Shown piece after piece: positions 1 to 11,916 of a stretch of 64,000 bases of DNA. The notes under the pieces are model-generated. The model was not told where the DNA came from and did no database searches. It saw only the letters and a list, made by a program, of their open reading frames with translations. The DNA comes from Aplidium turbinatum (Eukaryota > Chordata > Ascidiacea > Aplousobranchia > Polyclinidae), in contig OU964918.1 of NCBI GenBank assembly GCA_918807975.1, positions 30,488,477 to 30,552,476 on the forward strand, given 5' to 3'. Positions within the stretch are counted from its first letter, which is position 1, and the number at the start of each line of letters is the position of its first letter. The position numbers were made by a program, and so were the translations under genes.

Positions 1-2379
1 TTAGGCCCACACTTACGACAGTTATTTGCATGAACGCAATCCCTAACCATATGCTGGCGCAAACAATTCAAGCATTTGCCAGCTTTCACAATGACATCTC
101 TCCGATCTTTAGGTGTCAAGCGCAAAAATTCTTTACAATTAGACAAAAAATGATATTCAACTTGACCACGTGACGAACAACAAATGCATGCCGGTAGGTT
201 TTTACGTCTAGCTTCACCACCGCGCGGTGCGCCAACAACAGTCGAGTACTGCGAACTCCCTGACATCACATCATCATGGGGTTTTACGGACGTCTGCCTA
301 ACCGGACATGAAGGCAATTTTCCTTTGCCAAACTTTTTAAATTGCTGCGACTCACCAGAATCGCCCATTAGCATAATGCTAAAATCAGTCGACTTACGCG
401 TTTCCTCCCGTACTACAAATTCAAACAAAGTCTGAAAAGTAGGCTCATCAGTGCCACCATACTGATCACCTAAAAAGTCAAGATAACGCTGCTTAGCGTC
501 AAACGGGAGTCGCTTAGCCAAATCCAAAACAAAACGTCCTTCCAATTTGTCACGCTGACCATAAGCTTGCGCGTAAAGCAAACACTGCGATAATTCATCT
601 TTAAACTCTTTCAGATCACTGGAAGAGGTCGAAGTCAATTTGCTACCATAGCGATACTTTCTAATTTCCGGTTCTGCAAAAAGACCTCCACGAACCCCAA
701 AACGCTGGGACAAGCGAGCTAACGACATTTCTATCCTGTCTTCCTCTGACAAGCCAGGGGTGTCAGAAACCAAATTAGCAATCGTTTGCGCAGCTGTTCT
801 AACACAAGCTGCTTGTAACAAAGTCAAACAAGTCCCCTTAAAGGGCGAAGCTGCCATTAAGGCCGTAACACGATTTTTAAAGAAGATAAATGGCATATTA
901 TTACCATCGTAACCAATCAAGGCCGCCTTATCGAAAAACGTCCTACTATTTTGGTATTCAAAAAAGCAATCCTGCTGTTGAGAACTCGATTTAGCGGGAG
1001 AAGACAAGCTATATCCCTTAAGGGACTGAGTGGGCTCAGTCACATGCACAGCCCGATCAGACGCGATACGCCTCTCACAACCACCCAAATTACGTGTAGC
1101 TGGGCTATCAAAACCTAGCGGCGCAGAGAACTGTGAAGGGGGCAAAGCATTACTACTAATGGCGGCCCCGTGACCTGTACGCTCTGGGGGAGGAGTTCGG
1201 TTGTAATTCGCAGACCTTGGCTCTACAGCATTCGGAAGACCCTTAGCCGCGGTCCCGAGACCTCCTGAAACAGCTGGAAAACGTGTGGATTGCCCTGGTC
1301 CACTCACAGGTTGAACGGGCGTTTGGAAAAGGTTATGTAAATTAAACTGCGATTGATGTTCATTTCTGGAATGCCTAGAAGAGCCCTTCTTAGAACTACG
1401 CCGAGAGCCCACCTCTGATCGATATTCAGCTAAAACTACCTCTTTACGTTGTTCAGCCCTCAACTGAGCGTCTTTGAGTGCGAACTCAGCAGCTCTCGCT
1501 TCGGCTCTCGCGGCGGCCTCAGCTGCTCTCGCTTCGGCCTCAGCTCTCGCGGCAGCCTCAGCAGCTCTCGCTTCGGCCTCAGCTTGTATCTGGAGCTCCT
1601 CTCGTCTTAGCTGCAGGTTAATTTGTGCCACTATCCGAGACGAAGTCATAGACATCCTAGTGCTTACATTTGAGGCGCTATCCTCAGGATGTATGTCAGC
1701 ATCCAACATATCTGACAACTCACTTTCTTTTTGTTCAAAGTTATTTTTTAACGAGTTAAATTCGGGATCTACCCTATCACGAAGTTCTGCCAAGATTGCA
1801 GAGTTAAAGATTTTAGTCAAAAGAGCATGGAAATGCCGTAATTCCTCTTCTAAAGTAGATAAATTAGATCTAAAAATTAACAGTTCCTGCTTATCACTCA
1901 AAGAACCTAGGGCCACAGAAAGTTTCCCAATTTGAGTCAAAATATCCCGTCTAAGATGCCGGGCCTCTCGAACTGACTTAGCCTCATCGTTAATGGGTCC
2001 CTCCCCAGAATGGCCTGCCCGACCGCAAAGAACATCATCAGGCTTAAACTCAGTCGAGTCTACGGCGGTCGAGTCCTTGTCGCCACCGAGTGTAGACATA
2101 TTAAATGTTGGGGCTAAATTTAACAATTAAAAAAAATTAAGTTACACAAACACACAAAATTATTAGGCTACAGTAGTTATAAAAACTTAACTGCAAAGAC
2201 TGTAAAAATACAAAAAAGAATTTAAATGCACGATACCGTAGCTGTACGAGTATGAAGTCATAAAGTCCACAAAACTTGCTTGGATTCTTCCACTTGAATC
2301 TACAAGCACAGATGGATTGTCTTTTAATCTTCTTTCTTGCCAATGAATGTCAAAGTTATTTTTCTTCTGTACCAAACTG

Positions 2380-2621
2380 AGAAGAATTGTCTTTACTTTT
2401 CTTTGCTTCTGTAAGAGTGTAGACTACCAACCAACAAATCTTCTTTTATTATTTCTTGTACTTCTAAGTAGTTCTTCTGCACTAGCTGACAACAAACACG
2501 TCGTTTATTTTTATGCCTTCAAGTGCTTCTTGGCCTACCAGCTAACAAATTCGTTTTTTATTTTTCTTGCTTTAATTTCTTCTTGACCTACCAACTGACA
2601 AGAACTCGTCTTTTATTTTTA
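2380..2621 (-). repeat. Degenerate tandem repeat in the retroelement leader
   Basis: Three to four imperfect units of roughly 70 bases, each with a CTACCAACTGACAA-like block followed by a T-rich TCTTTTATTTTT block, lie between the LTR and the gag start. Confidence 0.55.
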
Positions 2622-3130
2622 TGGTCACAGCGGTAAACCATAATCTCTTCGTGGGAAAATTTTAACTTAAAGTTCCCGAATCCGTTCGTCTGTATAAAAT
2701 GACCGAAGAAACACACACTTGAACTTCTTTTCAAACAGTGTATTTCTGTAAAATTAGCCTGCGGCTATCGAAATGACTGGTGCAACGCCTTACACCTCTA
2801 AAAAACTGTCACTACGATACAGATTACTTGGATAAAAGACGGAGAATTTGTCCAGCTAGCAAGCACCAAATAAACCAGTTAAATGTGCGACCGACTTCCA
2901 ACAAACAACTTCGAGAATGAATCAGAAAAATTTGTGATAACTCAAAGGCACGAGAGCAGTTCGTGTGACGCAATATTTCATGTTTAAACCGGTTTCAACA
3001 GGTTTGACACAGGTCTTACGATCGATGGTGCAATTTTGGCTCATGTTTTAGGAATTTCCATGACGTAATATTCAGTAGACCCGAACGGTTTCTACATGAC
3101 GTTTGACCAGGCGAACAACCGTCTGGAACA
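2622..3130 (-). repeat. LTR of the BEL/Pao-type element
   Basis: In + orientation it runs from TGGTCACAGCGG to GTCTGGAACA, so it begins TG and ends CA. Its partner is the solo LTR at 7043-7611, which shares both ends and most of the body; this copy is about 60 bases shorter. The matching LTR of the same element would be off the left edge. Confidence 0.85.
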
Positions 3131-3864
3131 GGTATCATTATCTCGAAGCCTATGAAAACAATATATAGTACCATAATTACAGCCGTAATAGTACCGTAAA
3201 CAGGACAATCTATTTTTAAAAAGTTTTGGTTAGCCTATAAGCCAAAAGTTCAAAAAACCTAGTCTAAAAGATAAAAAGTTTAGACAAATAAAACCAAGCA
3301 AACACGGCATTTAACATCAATCAATTAAAGTGAACATAACACTATAAACTACAAACGTTTTTGGCCATACTCAAGTTAGCCCTTACAAAAATAACTGATT
3401 AGGCCTATAGCCTACAATAACATCTAACGAAAATAACTGATTGTGGTTGCTTGGTTCTATCTGTCTATGGTTACAAAAAGTCACCTCTCTACCAAAATTG
3501 TAGTAAAAAGTGTAGTGTAACAAACAAGAGTACACAAAAAAAAATCATTAACCACTTGCAGGGTTAGGCCATAAGCAATCTCTGATTAGGCTACCAGACA
3601 TAATCCTAATTCTTTTTTAATTTCCGGTGAGGTTTGACTCAGCCTCAAATTTTGAAAGAAAAGATTGGTTCAATATTTATGATACCCGGGTTGGACTAAA
3701 TGCTATCCTGCTCCTACAAGGACCATAACCTAATTGCCATTTGCCAAGCCAAACCAATTCAATCAGATAATCAGATTTATTCAACATAAGGCAAAAAAAT
3801 AAAAATAAAATTACTACTGCACAGAGTTGCCACTGGATAAGTTAAAGTATCCGCAAACACTATG
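3131..3864. other. Unassigned AT-rich stretch
   Basis: No reading frame, RNA or terminal repeat recognised. It carries three TAGGCTA/TAGCCTA heptamers. Confidence 0.5.
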
Positions 3865-4160
3865 TGATTGATTGATTGAATCTTTATCCTCGGACTGGGA
3901 AAGCTTCTTGGAGAGCTTAATCCTGGCAGTTTCGCATACTTGTAGAGGCTTTGAATCACTGACGCAGGCCCGGTCACCGAGATTGACAGAGTGAAGTTTC
4001 CGATTGTTGAAGGCTTGTTGTCGGGGAATTATTCCATCCATCAGATGCCGCTGAATGGAGAGCAGCCCTTAACGTGCGTTGCTCAAGCGCACACCCCGAG
4101 AGTCGAACCAGCGCCGCTATTGATCTTGATGTTTCTTCGTTCCAGAAGTGACGCGCTAAC
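3865..4160 (-). mobile_element. tRNA-derived SINE, family A, nearly full length
   Basis: Reverse-strand copy of the SINE seen complete at 45104-45425. It keeps the B box (GGTTCGACTCTC on the minus strand), the body and the (CAAT)n tail, visible here as TGATTGATTG at the left end. The first bases of the tRNA head, including most of the A box, are missing. Confidence 0.85.
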
Positions 4161-4290
4161 CAATTATGTGTTTCGAAAATGTTTTTGTGTTGGAAAGATA
4201 TTATTATTGTTTTACACCAAACGAAATAAAATCAAATATAAATTATTCTGTCAAAAAACATCAAAATTGATGTCCGTTGATTAAGTATAG

Positions 4291-4500
4291 GTAAATCTGA
4301 AATTGTGTTTACAGACTCTGTAAAATACCTGGGTGCATTTATTGATAGTTCTCTCTCAGATGAAAATGATATTTCAAGGCAAGTACGCTCTCAGTACTGT
4401 GCTGCAAACAATGCAAAATCTCATTTCGCTAAATGCTCACCCGCTTTTAAAAAACATTGTATTTCGCTCTTATTCTAGGTCCTTTTACGCATCCCAGTTG
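4291..4500 (+). mobile_element. LINE reverse-transcriptase fragment (thumb region)
   Basis: Translates to VKYLGAFIDSSLSDENDISR and then a basic Cys-containing stretch typical of the RT thumb of non-LTR elements. It is cut at both ends and differs from the LINE family at 50040-51260. Confidence 0.6.
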
Positions 4501-4945
4501 TAGAACAAGTTTACACCCCTTTTACTCCTGCAGTAGTGGCGCTACTTTTTTCCAACGTAGCGGTAGCAAAAAAGCTCTAGCCTACATTTATTTCAGTTGC
4601 ACTCACTCTCACTCCTACTTTCCAATTTAAAATGAAAAAATGGCTCGTTTTGAAGATGTTTTATGGAAACAATGCGTGTAAAACTTAAGGCAGAAATCAT
4701 TCGATTATTGTGGGAAACATTAAGTCACGTTGATACCGACAAGAGTGACACCAACACCTGTCACGACTCCGAGGATGACTTTTTTGGTGTGTTAGCCTAG
4801 TGGCATCACATGAAACGTAGGTAGGCCTACAGAAAGAAAAGTTAATTGTAGAAGCAATTTCTTAGACAGAAGCAAAGTCCTCGAGCATTCCTAGTGCCGA
4901 CTGATAACGTCTCTTCATTAAATACAACATCCCCATCCTTTCCAG

Positions 4946-5208
4946 CAGGCCCGGATTTACGGGCGACAGAGAGTGCAGGTGGCCCGGGCCCCCCTTTTAA
5001 AGGGCCCCCGACGTGGAAAAATGTGATTTTGTGTTGTTATTTTTTCAGCGTTTCAAGTTTCTGCAAAATGCTGTGCAGTGTTGGAATAATGCTACTGTAG
5101 AAGTAGGCTACAGGTGGTTTTTCGCGCCGTCGTCGCGAAAAAAATTTTTGCACGGGGGCGCCCCGATCTAAAAGTGCCCCGGGCCCCCATCAGCTAAATC
5201 CGGCCTTG
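4946..5208. mobile_element. hAT MITE, 263 bp
   Basis: Ends CAGGCCCGGATTTA and TAAATCCGGCCTTG are inverted. A perfect 8-bp target duplication CTTTCCAG flanks it (4938-4945 and 5209-5216). A sister copy lies at 25004-25244; this copy has an extra GGCTA at 5106-5110. Confidence 0.92.
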
Positions 5209-5284
5209 CTTTCCAGTGGTGCAGTGAAGAGACTTTTTTCCGTTGGAAAAAACGTGCCGAAGCCAAAGCAGACTGGACTCCGCA

Positions 5285-5319
5285 CAGGGATATCTTGACA
5301 CTGTGTCAAGATATCCCTG
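5285..5319. repeat. Perfect 35-bp palindrome
   Basis: Two 17-base arms (CAGGGATATCTTGACAC and its reverse complement) around a single T. It sits inside the decayed hAT transposase frame. Confidence 0.9.
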
Positions 5320-5449
5320 GGGAAAATATACTAAAGATCTTCAACGGAACACCGATTAAAAATTATTGACGGCATCGAATAGCCTCCGAATTCAACAAAA
5401 TTCAATGATGTGTAGGTTTACATTAATCAGACTTTGAAAATACGTAATG

Positions 5450-5590
5450 AATTAATTGATTTGATACATATCCTCGGACTGGGAAATTGTTTCTAGTTTC
5501 GCATATTTAGCCTATAGACGCTTTGATCCACTGACGCAGACCAGTCTCCAAGATTGACAGAGTGAAGTTTCCAATAGTTGTTGAATAATG
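5450..5590 (-). mobile_element. SINE family A, truncated
   Basis: 3' half only. Matches the body of the 45104 copy; carries a TAGCCTA insertion at 5508-5514 relative to the other copies and a second heptamer at its right edge. Confidence 0.7.
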
Positions 5591-6190
5591 GCGTAGGCTA
5601 TATTCCAGGTGTTCAAACAATCGTTAAAACAAACATTTTTTTTATATGCAGATTTTTGTGATAGTTTGAATTAGTTTTTTTTACATCAGTTTTCTTGCCC
5701 TTTTAAGATCCTTATGAATTTATTCTTTACGATTGACTAACTTCAGGTGTTCTCTTCAAGAATTTAGAGTGGAATTTCTTTCCTTTAACTCTTCATATTC
5801 TCATATTAGCTTCTCTATTATAGTGGGTGCCAGAAAACGCCCAAAAAAAACAAACAATATATAAAAATTAAAGAACGTTTAGAATAGAAAAAAGAAAGCA
5901 GTGCATGGTTTAACATAGGCTTTGGTGTTCAACCATTACGTCATTGCATTTTTCTATCTTGATAGCAACGACAAAAACTTATGCATGTAATCAGCTGCTG
6001 CCGGTAAATATGTAAATTTGGTATTGTTAGACTTCTAAAATGGCGTGAAATAGATTTATTGTTCTGGAGTGATGGCTTACTATATGACGCTTATGGTCTT
6101 TCGCTAGAAACAAAATAAATTGACCTTGACGTTTGACGTATTTTTGTCAATTTGGTTTTTGAAAACAAGCCCCAGCAGTTATGCTATCTA
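5591..6190. other. Unassigned stretch
   Basis: AT-rich, no frame or terminal repeat recognised. Confidence 0.5.
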
Positions 6191-6259
6191 TTAACACTTT
6201 GATCCTCAAAGGGAGGCCTGATCTGCTCCCCTCACACTTCCTTTAATTACTTAAAGCAC

Positions 6260-8022
6260 AGGGAGATGTGGGACCAATGAAACAAACTGAGTATTTTTTC
6301 CGTTGTCGCGCGTGATTTTCGCAGTACATGGCTACTTAAGCGTTTGAGGAAAGCACATCTTCTTACTGTATTTACGCATAGCAAGGACTTCGGATTGGAT
6401 CACAGATTAAAAACTTATTTCAGTTTTTAAATGTTCACTTTTTTGTATCATTGGTCCTACCTGTGTGGGACCTTTGCAACACACCAATGGGACCAATGAG
6501 ACAGGTTTACTACTTACACGACAACTGCACTTTTTCTGAAGAAAGATTGCATTTTGTGTAAAAGCAAAGAAAAAGCAGTTTCTAGAACGAACATGGACAG
6601 ATGGAAGAACGAAATTGTTTAAAGTTAAACAGTAACAGTTAGCTGGGGGAAGGGTTGTCGCAGACAAGTCTTTCATCAGGCAATGTGATATTGTGACAAG
6701 TTCATTGCAAATTTCAAAGCACCAGACAAGCGTTTCGTTTTGGCAACAGAGGTTGGATCTGGCACAAGACAAACAATATCACAATGAGACACAAAAGCCA
6801 CATTTTCATTTTCTGGGAACACAAAACAGTCCTTCATTTTGTCTGATGTTTTCTCAATTCAATTTTAATAACTCAATTTCATAGTCATCATCTTGATCAG
6901 GACCATATGCAAACCGGCGGATGAAATGTTTAAATTTACCATCTGCATTTGCTTGAACTTTGGCCACTACATAGGTTTCAGCAGAAAGACAATCAGGAAT
7001 TATGTTTTGCAATGCATTTTCTTCACATGAAACATTACTAGTTGGTCACAGCGGTAAACCATAATCTCTTCGTGGGAAAATTGTAACGTAAGATTCCCAG
7101 ATCCGTTCGTCTGTATGTAATGACCGAAAAGAAACACTCTTCAGGAAACGTCTTTCGAGAATTGTATTTCTGTAAAAATAGCCTCAAAGCTGTCGAAAAT
7201 GGAGTGCAACGCGATACACCACTAAAAACTTGTCACTACAGAACAGATTACTTGGATAAAAGACGGAAATTTTCGTCCAGCTAACAAGCACTAAGCAAAA
7301 CAGTTAAACATGCGACCAACCTCTTCAAGCAACAATTTTAAAATGAATGACCAGAATAGATATCAATATCTCAAACTCACGTACGCAGTACTGTGACGTA
7401 ATAGTGAAAGACATTGTCACGCAATTCAAACAGGTGTTCAAAGGTGGTGATGCCATGTTTCATGTTTAAACAGGTTTGATACAAGTCTTACGAACGATGG
7501 TGCAATTTTGGCTCATTTTTAGGAAAAATTCCATGACGTAATACGCTAAGATTCAGTAGACCTGAGCGGTTTTTATATGACGTTTGATTAAGTGAACAAT
7601 TGTCTGGAACACTAGTATCGGTGCAAACACTCTCAAACAGTGTCTCAAAGCTCCCCTATCTCAAATACTTTGAATTAAACGATGGTTTCACAAATGTCGA
7701 CTTATTATCTCTCATGAAACCTACCAATCTTGTAGAATACCTTTTCTACCTACTACATGAAAAACTTAGCATTTGCTATAATAAACACCTGAACATAATA
7801 TTGAAAGTTTTCCAGAAGTACTACTTTTAACTTTTGTCTGTCAAAAACATACTTTTGTCTCTCATTTCTGCGTTTGCAACAAGCTAACTTTCAAACCTCA
7901 TGGCAATGAAGGTTTATGTAATCACGTTCCAATAACTACCAAAAAAAAAGTTAATTTTGAGTAGAGATCAAACACGAGCTGTGTTGTATTGGTCCCCTTG
8001 TATCATTGGTCCCATATCTCCC
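6260..8022 (-). mobile_element. pogo/Tigger-type transposon, decayed
   Basis: Ends AGGGAGATGTGGGACCAATG and CATTGGTCCCATATCTCCCC are inverted; right target site is TA, left has become CA. Short minus-strand reading stretches at 6407-6900 look like the decayed C-terminal part of a transposase, but no catalytic motif is clear. Interrupted by the solo LTR at 7043-7611. The end style matches the pogo at 40175-42866. Confidence 0.6.
7043..7611. mobile_element. Solo LTR of the BEL/Pao-type family
   Basis: 569 bp, TGGTCACAGCGG to TGTCTGGAACA, flanked by a perfect 5-bp duplication CTAGT (7038-7042 and 7612-7616). No internal region remains, so it is the product of LTR-LTR recombination. It inserted into the pogo-type element. 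Confidence 0.9.
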
Positions 8023-8395
8023 CTAATGTCATACACTTGGATTTTTTGACTTTTCCCAAAAATTGCAAAGCGGATCTGATAATATAAAGTTTGATAGCAA
8101 AAGTCGTGTAGTTTGTTTTTAAATCCAAGATTTTGGTGAAGTTTTGCTGTTTTTGGTCAACGTTTGGCAAAGCATGAAATGTTAACTTTTAATATTCACT
8201 TAAAATCTCAGAATAGGCCTATTACCTTTTCAAACTTATAGACAAGTAATTTTTCTACACATTACTACAAATTCCGTTTAAAAAGAACCAGCAAATCACA
8301 CGTAACAGCTTGTTGAATTTGATCCTAAAACGCCCCCCTCCTCTTCCCCTTTGAGCAGTTAATTTGCCAAAAAAGGTTGAAATGCAAAGGGTTAA

Positions 8396-8649
8396 AGGAC
8401 AAATAAATCATTTGCGGCGAAACAGATGTTTTGAGAAATAAATCAACTGTGATGCAAATGTTGATTAATGTGATGCAAAATTGCCCTTTCAGGATGAAAA
8501 ACGCTTTTTAATACAGAAAAATGTTTATTCATATTTTGAACCGGATCAAATTAGAATTAGCCTACTAATTTATTTTATACGTGTAAACTAATGCAAAGTT
8601 GGCTAAATATATAGCTAAATGTTTGAATCTCGCCGAAAAAAAAATAAAG
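8396..8649. other. Unassigned stretch
   Basis: Between the TTAA element and the next hAT end; nothing recognised beyond one TAGCCTA heptamer near 8560. Confidence 0.5.
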
Positions 8650-8669
8650 TGGTCACGGTACGCCACTGG
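8650..8669. mobile_element. Isolated hAT right end
   Basis: GTGGTCACGGTACGCCACTG, the same end as the hAT closing at 16883 (there CCACAG). No left partner found. Confidence 0.5.
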
Positions 8670-8783
8670 TTGAAGCGTTGTTGTCGGGAAATTATTCTAT
8701 CAACAAGGTGCCACTGAATGGAGATTGGAAAACAGTCCTTGTATGCGTTGCTCAAGCGCACACCCAGAAAGCCGAACCGATTT
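8665..8783 (-). mobile_element. SINE family A, internal fragment
   Basis: Matches the middle of the 45104 copy from the body up to the B box region; both ends are missing. Confidence 0.65.
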
Positions 8784-8959
8784 GTCCCATTTTTCTCTCC
8801 CAGATCTGCCACTGCGCACACCCTTACCCTGGGTGTGAAGTGACTTTGAGATCATTTTTAGTTTTTACCATAAATTAGTTTTAGTTTTACATAAAACTTG
8901 CCAATTTTTCAACTTTTTCTTGCTTATGAAGCAGGAATTCAAGCAACATCTCTCAACTG

Positions 8960-11440
8960 CTAATTTACAACAAGTGCACTGTATCAGTGTTGGGATTTAT
9001 TACATCCACATGTCTTGTAGGTCGGAACAGGGACCTGGGTCGGAAATTTGAACAGTGATGTATTGTATAGTGTGCTGTTTGAGGTTTGCCACAAGCGCAA
9101 GCTGATGAGTCTCACAAACCCCAGTAAAACATATTGTACGGTACTTAAACAGTGGCGTAGCTAGGGGGTGGCGGGAGGGGCGGCGCTTTCAGACAGGACG
9201 TATTTTTTTTTGATAATGCAAAAGTACACGAAAAATAAAAGCAAACAGAATGGCAACGTTCAAAACACAGAATAATTCCACGTTAAGTCAATACTCTCCA
9301 TTGGGCGTGATCTTGCAGATTCGATTAATTTTGATTTGGTAATTGACAAGTTTGCAGCCAGAGCAGAAAAATTAACTTTTGAAGTGACTCATACACAATC
9401 TCACTTATGTTACAGAAACTGCTATTAAAATGTAAAACAGTTACATTTGCAACATACTATTTGACTCTTTAAATAAGCTACTCCACAGTAATAACTATTA
9501 ACCAACGTTTGCGTTTACAAAATATTTTGCCAGAAACATTGACCAAAGGATATAGAATGAATTAATTTTAATATGAGAAAATAAATAAGGCGGCCGTGCA
9601 TTTTCCTTACAGCGCTGTAGAGGGAAAACTTGAAAGGGAAAACACTTGCAACAAAATATTAGAGCCGAAGGGATATGTAGCAGTTGTTGAATGAATAAGT
9701 GAATGAAGTTTACTGTAATCGCACATTATGTTTATAAAGTTGTCCATTGGTAATTGACAATGGAATGTTGCAAACAATTTAGGGGAAATCGATTTACTCT
9801 AGTAATTCAATAAAATATAAAGCTGATTTTGATTATAATCCTGATGTTGCCATAATGCCATTGGTAATTGGGTATCACTAATATTAGCTGATAATATTTC
9901 TTGATTTTCAGTGAAATTGGGAGTTACCTTGTTTTTACACATCGTTGCTGAATACTGATTAACCGTAGTAATCTACTGCTGCACTACCTACAGTACAAAC
10001 ATTTCAGTAAGTGATTTTACCGTATAGCGCTATAAGACAGTGTCTATGGAGTCTACAGACGCTTCATGTTTGAAATCGATTTCACACGATCCACGCTTAA
10101 CCCCCGACAAAAAGAAGTCAGAAAATCTTTGAATTCTACTTACGCGAAACTATAATCCTATCGCTGAGTAAGTTAGACTGGTTTTGCAGAGCTCCGCAGT
10201 GGATTTTTTCAGATTTAGATTTTTTATTAATTGCTGTAACAATATACTACCTACTATTGTTACTGATGCCATGCCGCACTGGATTTCACTTTTGGCCACA
10301 TAAACCGGCCTTGTATCCTGAATTATATATTTTAAATACAGGGAGAGGGGGAGCACAACACTATGTTTATTAACTGTTGTAATAAATAACTTTGCTCCCG
10401 TCACTAGAATGTGGCTGTTAGATTGCGAAAAGTGAAAACATTGCGCAGTAGCATGGCTAAAGTCTACTTAAAGATGATTTTGCTGCATTTGCAACCTTGT
10501 AATTTGTGCGCTTGCTCATTTTGTATTCGTTTTACAGTTGATAGGAATAAGCTTCTATATGATTCTATCCATATTTTATTTTAAAGTATTGTATGTATAT
10601 AAAAATTAATGGAAAACTTATAAAACTTACGTTGCGAATAAGTAAAGAAAGTTCAATGAGCAAAAGAAGAAAACGTCTATATATCATTACATTGGTAAGC
10701 AACTATTCATATTACACTATATTACACAGTCTTAGTAGAAATGAATTAAATGAATTTTTCTGCCGTTATGTTTTTAATACGTTACAAAATTCCTACTAGC
10801 CTTTATTAAGCAGAAGCGGAAACATGCTCTTCAAATTTGAGTAGCCTTGTAAAAGGTTACAAATTGATTATTTTAATTCTGCAGCAGTTTTTGTGCTTTT
10901 GCAGTTCAGTATATTACTAAATTATAATGGTAGGCTACGTTCGTCTGACTTTACACCGCAAATTGAAAAAAGCACGTTGCGTATTGCAGTGCTGATAAAA
11001 AAAAACGCATTTCATTTTCACATGCTTTTTCTTGAAGGGGCGGCAAAATCTGAATCCGCCCCGGGAGGCACATTCCCTAGCTACGCCACTGTACTTAAAG
11101 CAATCAACACTAGTACGGAAGCGATTTAAAGTTACCCATTCATTTCTTGGCAGGTCTAAGCCAGGTGATACCTTTGTGTCTGGAGTAACTTGAAGCTGAT
11201 CAAGCCGTGGGGTATTTTTCCCACAGCTTCTGCATGACTGCATGAAGTCGAAGTGATTTTCATGGAGCGTCACAATGTGTCTAGAAAAAGGGTGCCTGAA
11301 AGGCAGGCGTTGACGTTGTATGTCAAGAACTACAGTGTGAAGATGGCGATTAGGCCTATTTACTTCTGTCTTCAACTTGAGTAACTCAATCTCAAACTGC
11401 ATGCTCAGCAATTCTGAAAAACAAAACATCTCTGTGTCTA
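8960..11440 (-). mobile_element. LINE (Jockey/CR1-like) 3' coding end, split by a hAT
   Basis: Two minus-strand blocks, 11092-11440 and 8965-9149, belong to the same frame region as the LINE at 50040-51260. The first gives LPRNEWVTLNRFRTS (compare LPRKEWVKLNRLRTG there); the second gives CACGKPQTAHYTIHHC, the Cys/His cluster, then RHVDVINPNTDTVHLL before a stop at 8965-8967. The hAT at 9150-11091 inserted between them. The 5' part is missing. Confidence 0.75.
9150..11091. mobile_element. Non-autonomous hAT element, 1.94 kb
   Basis: Ends CAGTGGCGTAGCTAGGGGG and CCTAGCTACGCCACTG are inverted. Perfect 8-bp target duplication TACTTAAA at 9142-9149 and 11092-11099. The AT-rich interior shows no transposase. 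It splits the LINE described above. Confidence 0.92.
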
Positions 11441-11860
11441 ACTGGGCGTATCATGCATAAAAGCAAATTGTATTAACAATACATGCAGACCCAGCTCCTC
11501 ATTCCTGACCCTGATACTGAACCCATCAGTAAGCTATGTCCATGCAGGTATTGGGACCAATGCTCTGGTCAGAGGTTCCAAGTAGGCTAAAAAACTTATC
11601 ATTTCATTGTTTCAAAAAAGAGATCAAAACGTTAATTTTACAAAGCTACAGTGCATCGTAAGTGATATGTTATGGAAACCAACTTGTCAGTTGCTTCGGA
11701 AACTTTATTATTCTCTGCTTGCTTCATGGAATTTTGTGTTTTGGCCTACGTTATCATCAATATGTTTTTTTTTGTGCGTATGCTGTTGTTGAAGCGCGGG
11801 AACGTTTCAATTATTATTTTTCTCTTGTAAGCTTATTTTAAATGGCAAAATCGTAATTTC
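11441..11860. other. Unassigned stretch
   Basis: AT-rich with one TAGGCTA (about 11583); no coding or repeat structure recognised. Confidence 0.45.
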
Positions 11861-11916
11861 CGTAGGGTGGCAATTGACTAGTAGACCGTATGGTCGTCTC
11901 GTTGTCTCCCTGTCGG

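Larger units (their letters stand above)
1..3130 (-). mobile_element. BEL/Pao-type LTR retrotransposon, 5' part (LTR, leader, gag-like region)
   Basis: A long open frame on the minus strand starts at an ATG at 2097-2099 (MSTLGGDKDS) and runs off the left edge. In order it shows an acidic N-terminus, a coiled-coil-like middle, an Ala/Glu/Arg-rich repeat tract (about 1470-1590), a low-complexity linker, a globular gag-like region with a long alpha-helical look, and near the edge a Cys/His cluster resembling nucleic-acid-binding knuckles (CLNC...H...C...C..C). This order fits the gag of BEL/Pao elements; the assignment is from family resemblance, not a search. Downstream of the start in + coordinates lie a leader (2100-2621) and an LTR (2622-3130). 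The visible coding part looks whole, so the copy is probably young. Pol and the second LTR would lie left of the window. Confidence 0.72.
4520..5345 (+). mobile_element. hAT transposon remnant with transposase C-terminal scrap
   Basis: Left part is rich in GTAGCGGTAGC-type sequence, as at the ends of the hAT at 24500-25445. After an inserted MITE (4946-5208) the frame reads AVKRLFSVGKNVPKPKQTGL, the conserved core of the hAT dimerisation region. No clean outer ends or target duplication were identified. Confidence 0.55.
6195..8391. mobile_element. TTAA-flanked DNA transposon (piggyBac- or Kolobok-like), with nested elements
   Basis: TTAA at 6191-6194 and 8392-8395. Ends are CACTTTGATCCTC and, on the other strand, CCCTTTGCATTTC, an imperfect inverted pair. 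No transposase is visible outside the nested pogo-type element, so the copy is non-autonomous or gutted. The family call rests only on the target site and the ends. Confidence 0.45.

Noticed and set aside
1474-1935. Alanine/serine-rich + strand frame
   Set aside because: It is antisense to the Ala/Glu/Arg repeat tract of the gag-like region.
10935-11429. 164-residue minus-strand frame as a single gene
   Set aside because: It joins LINE coding sequence to hAT end sequence across an insertion boundary.
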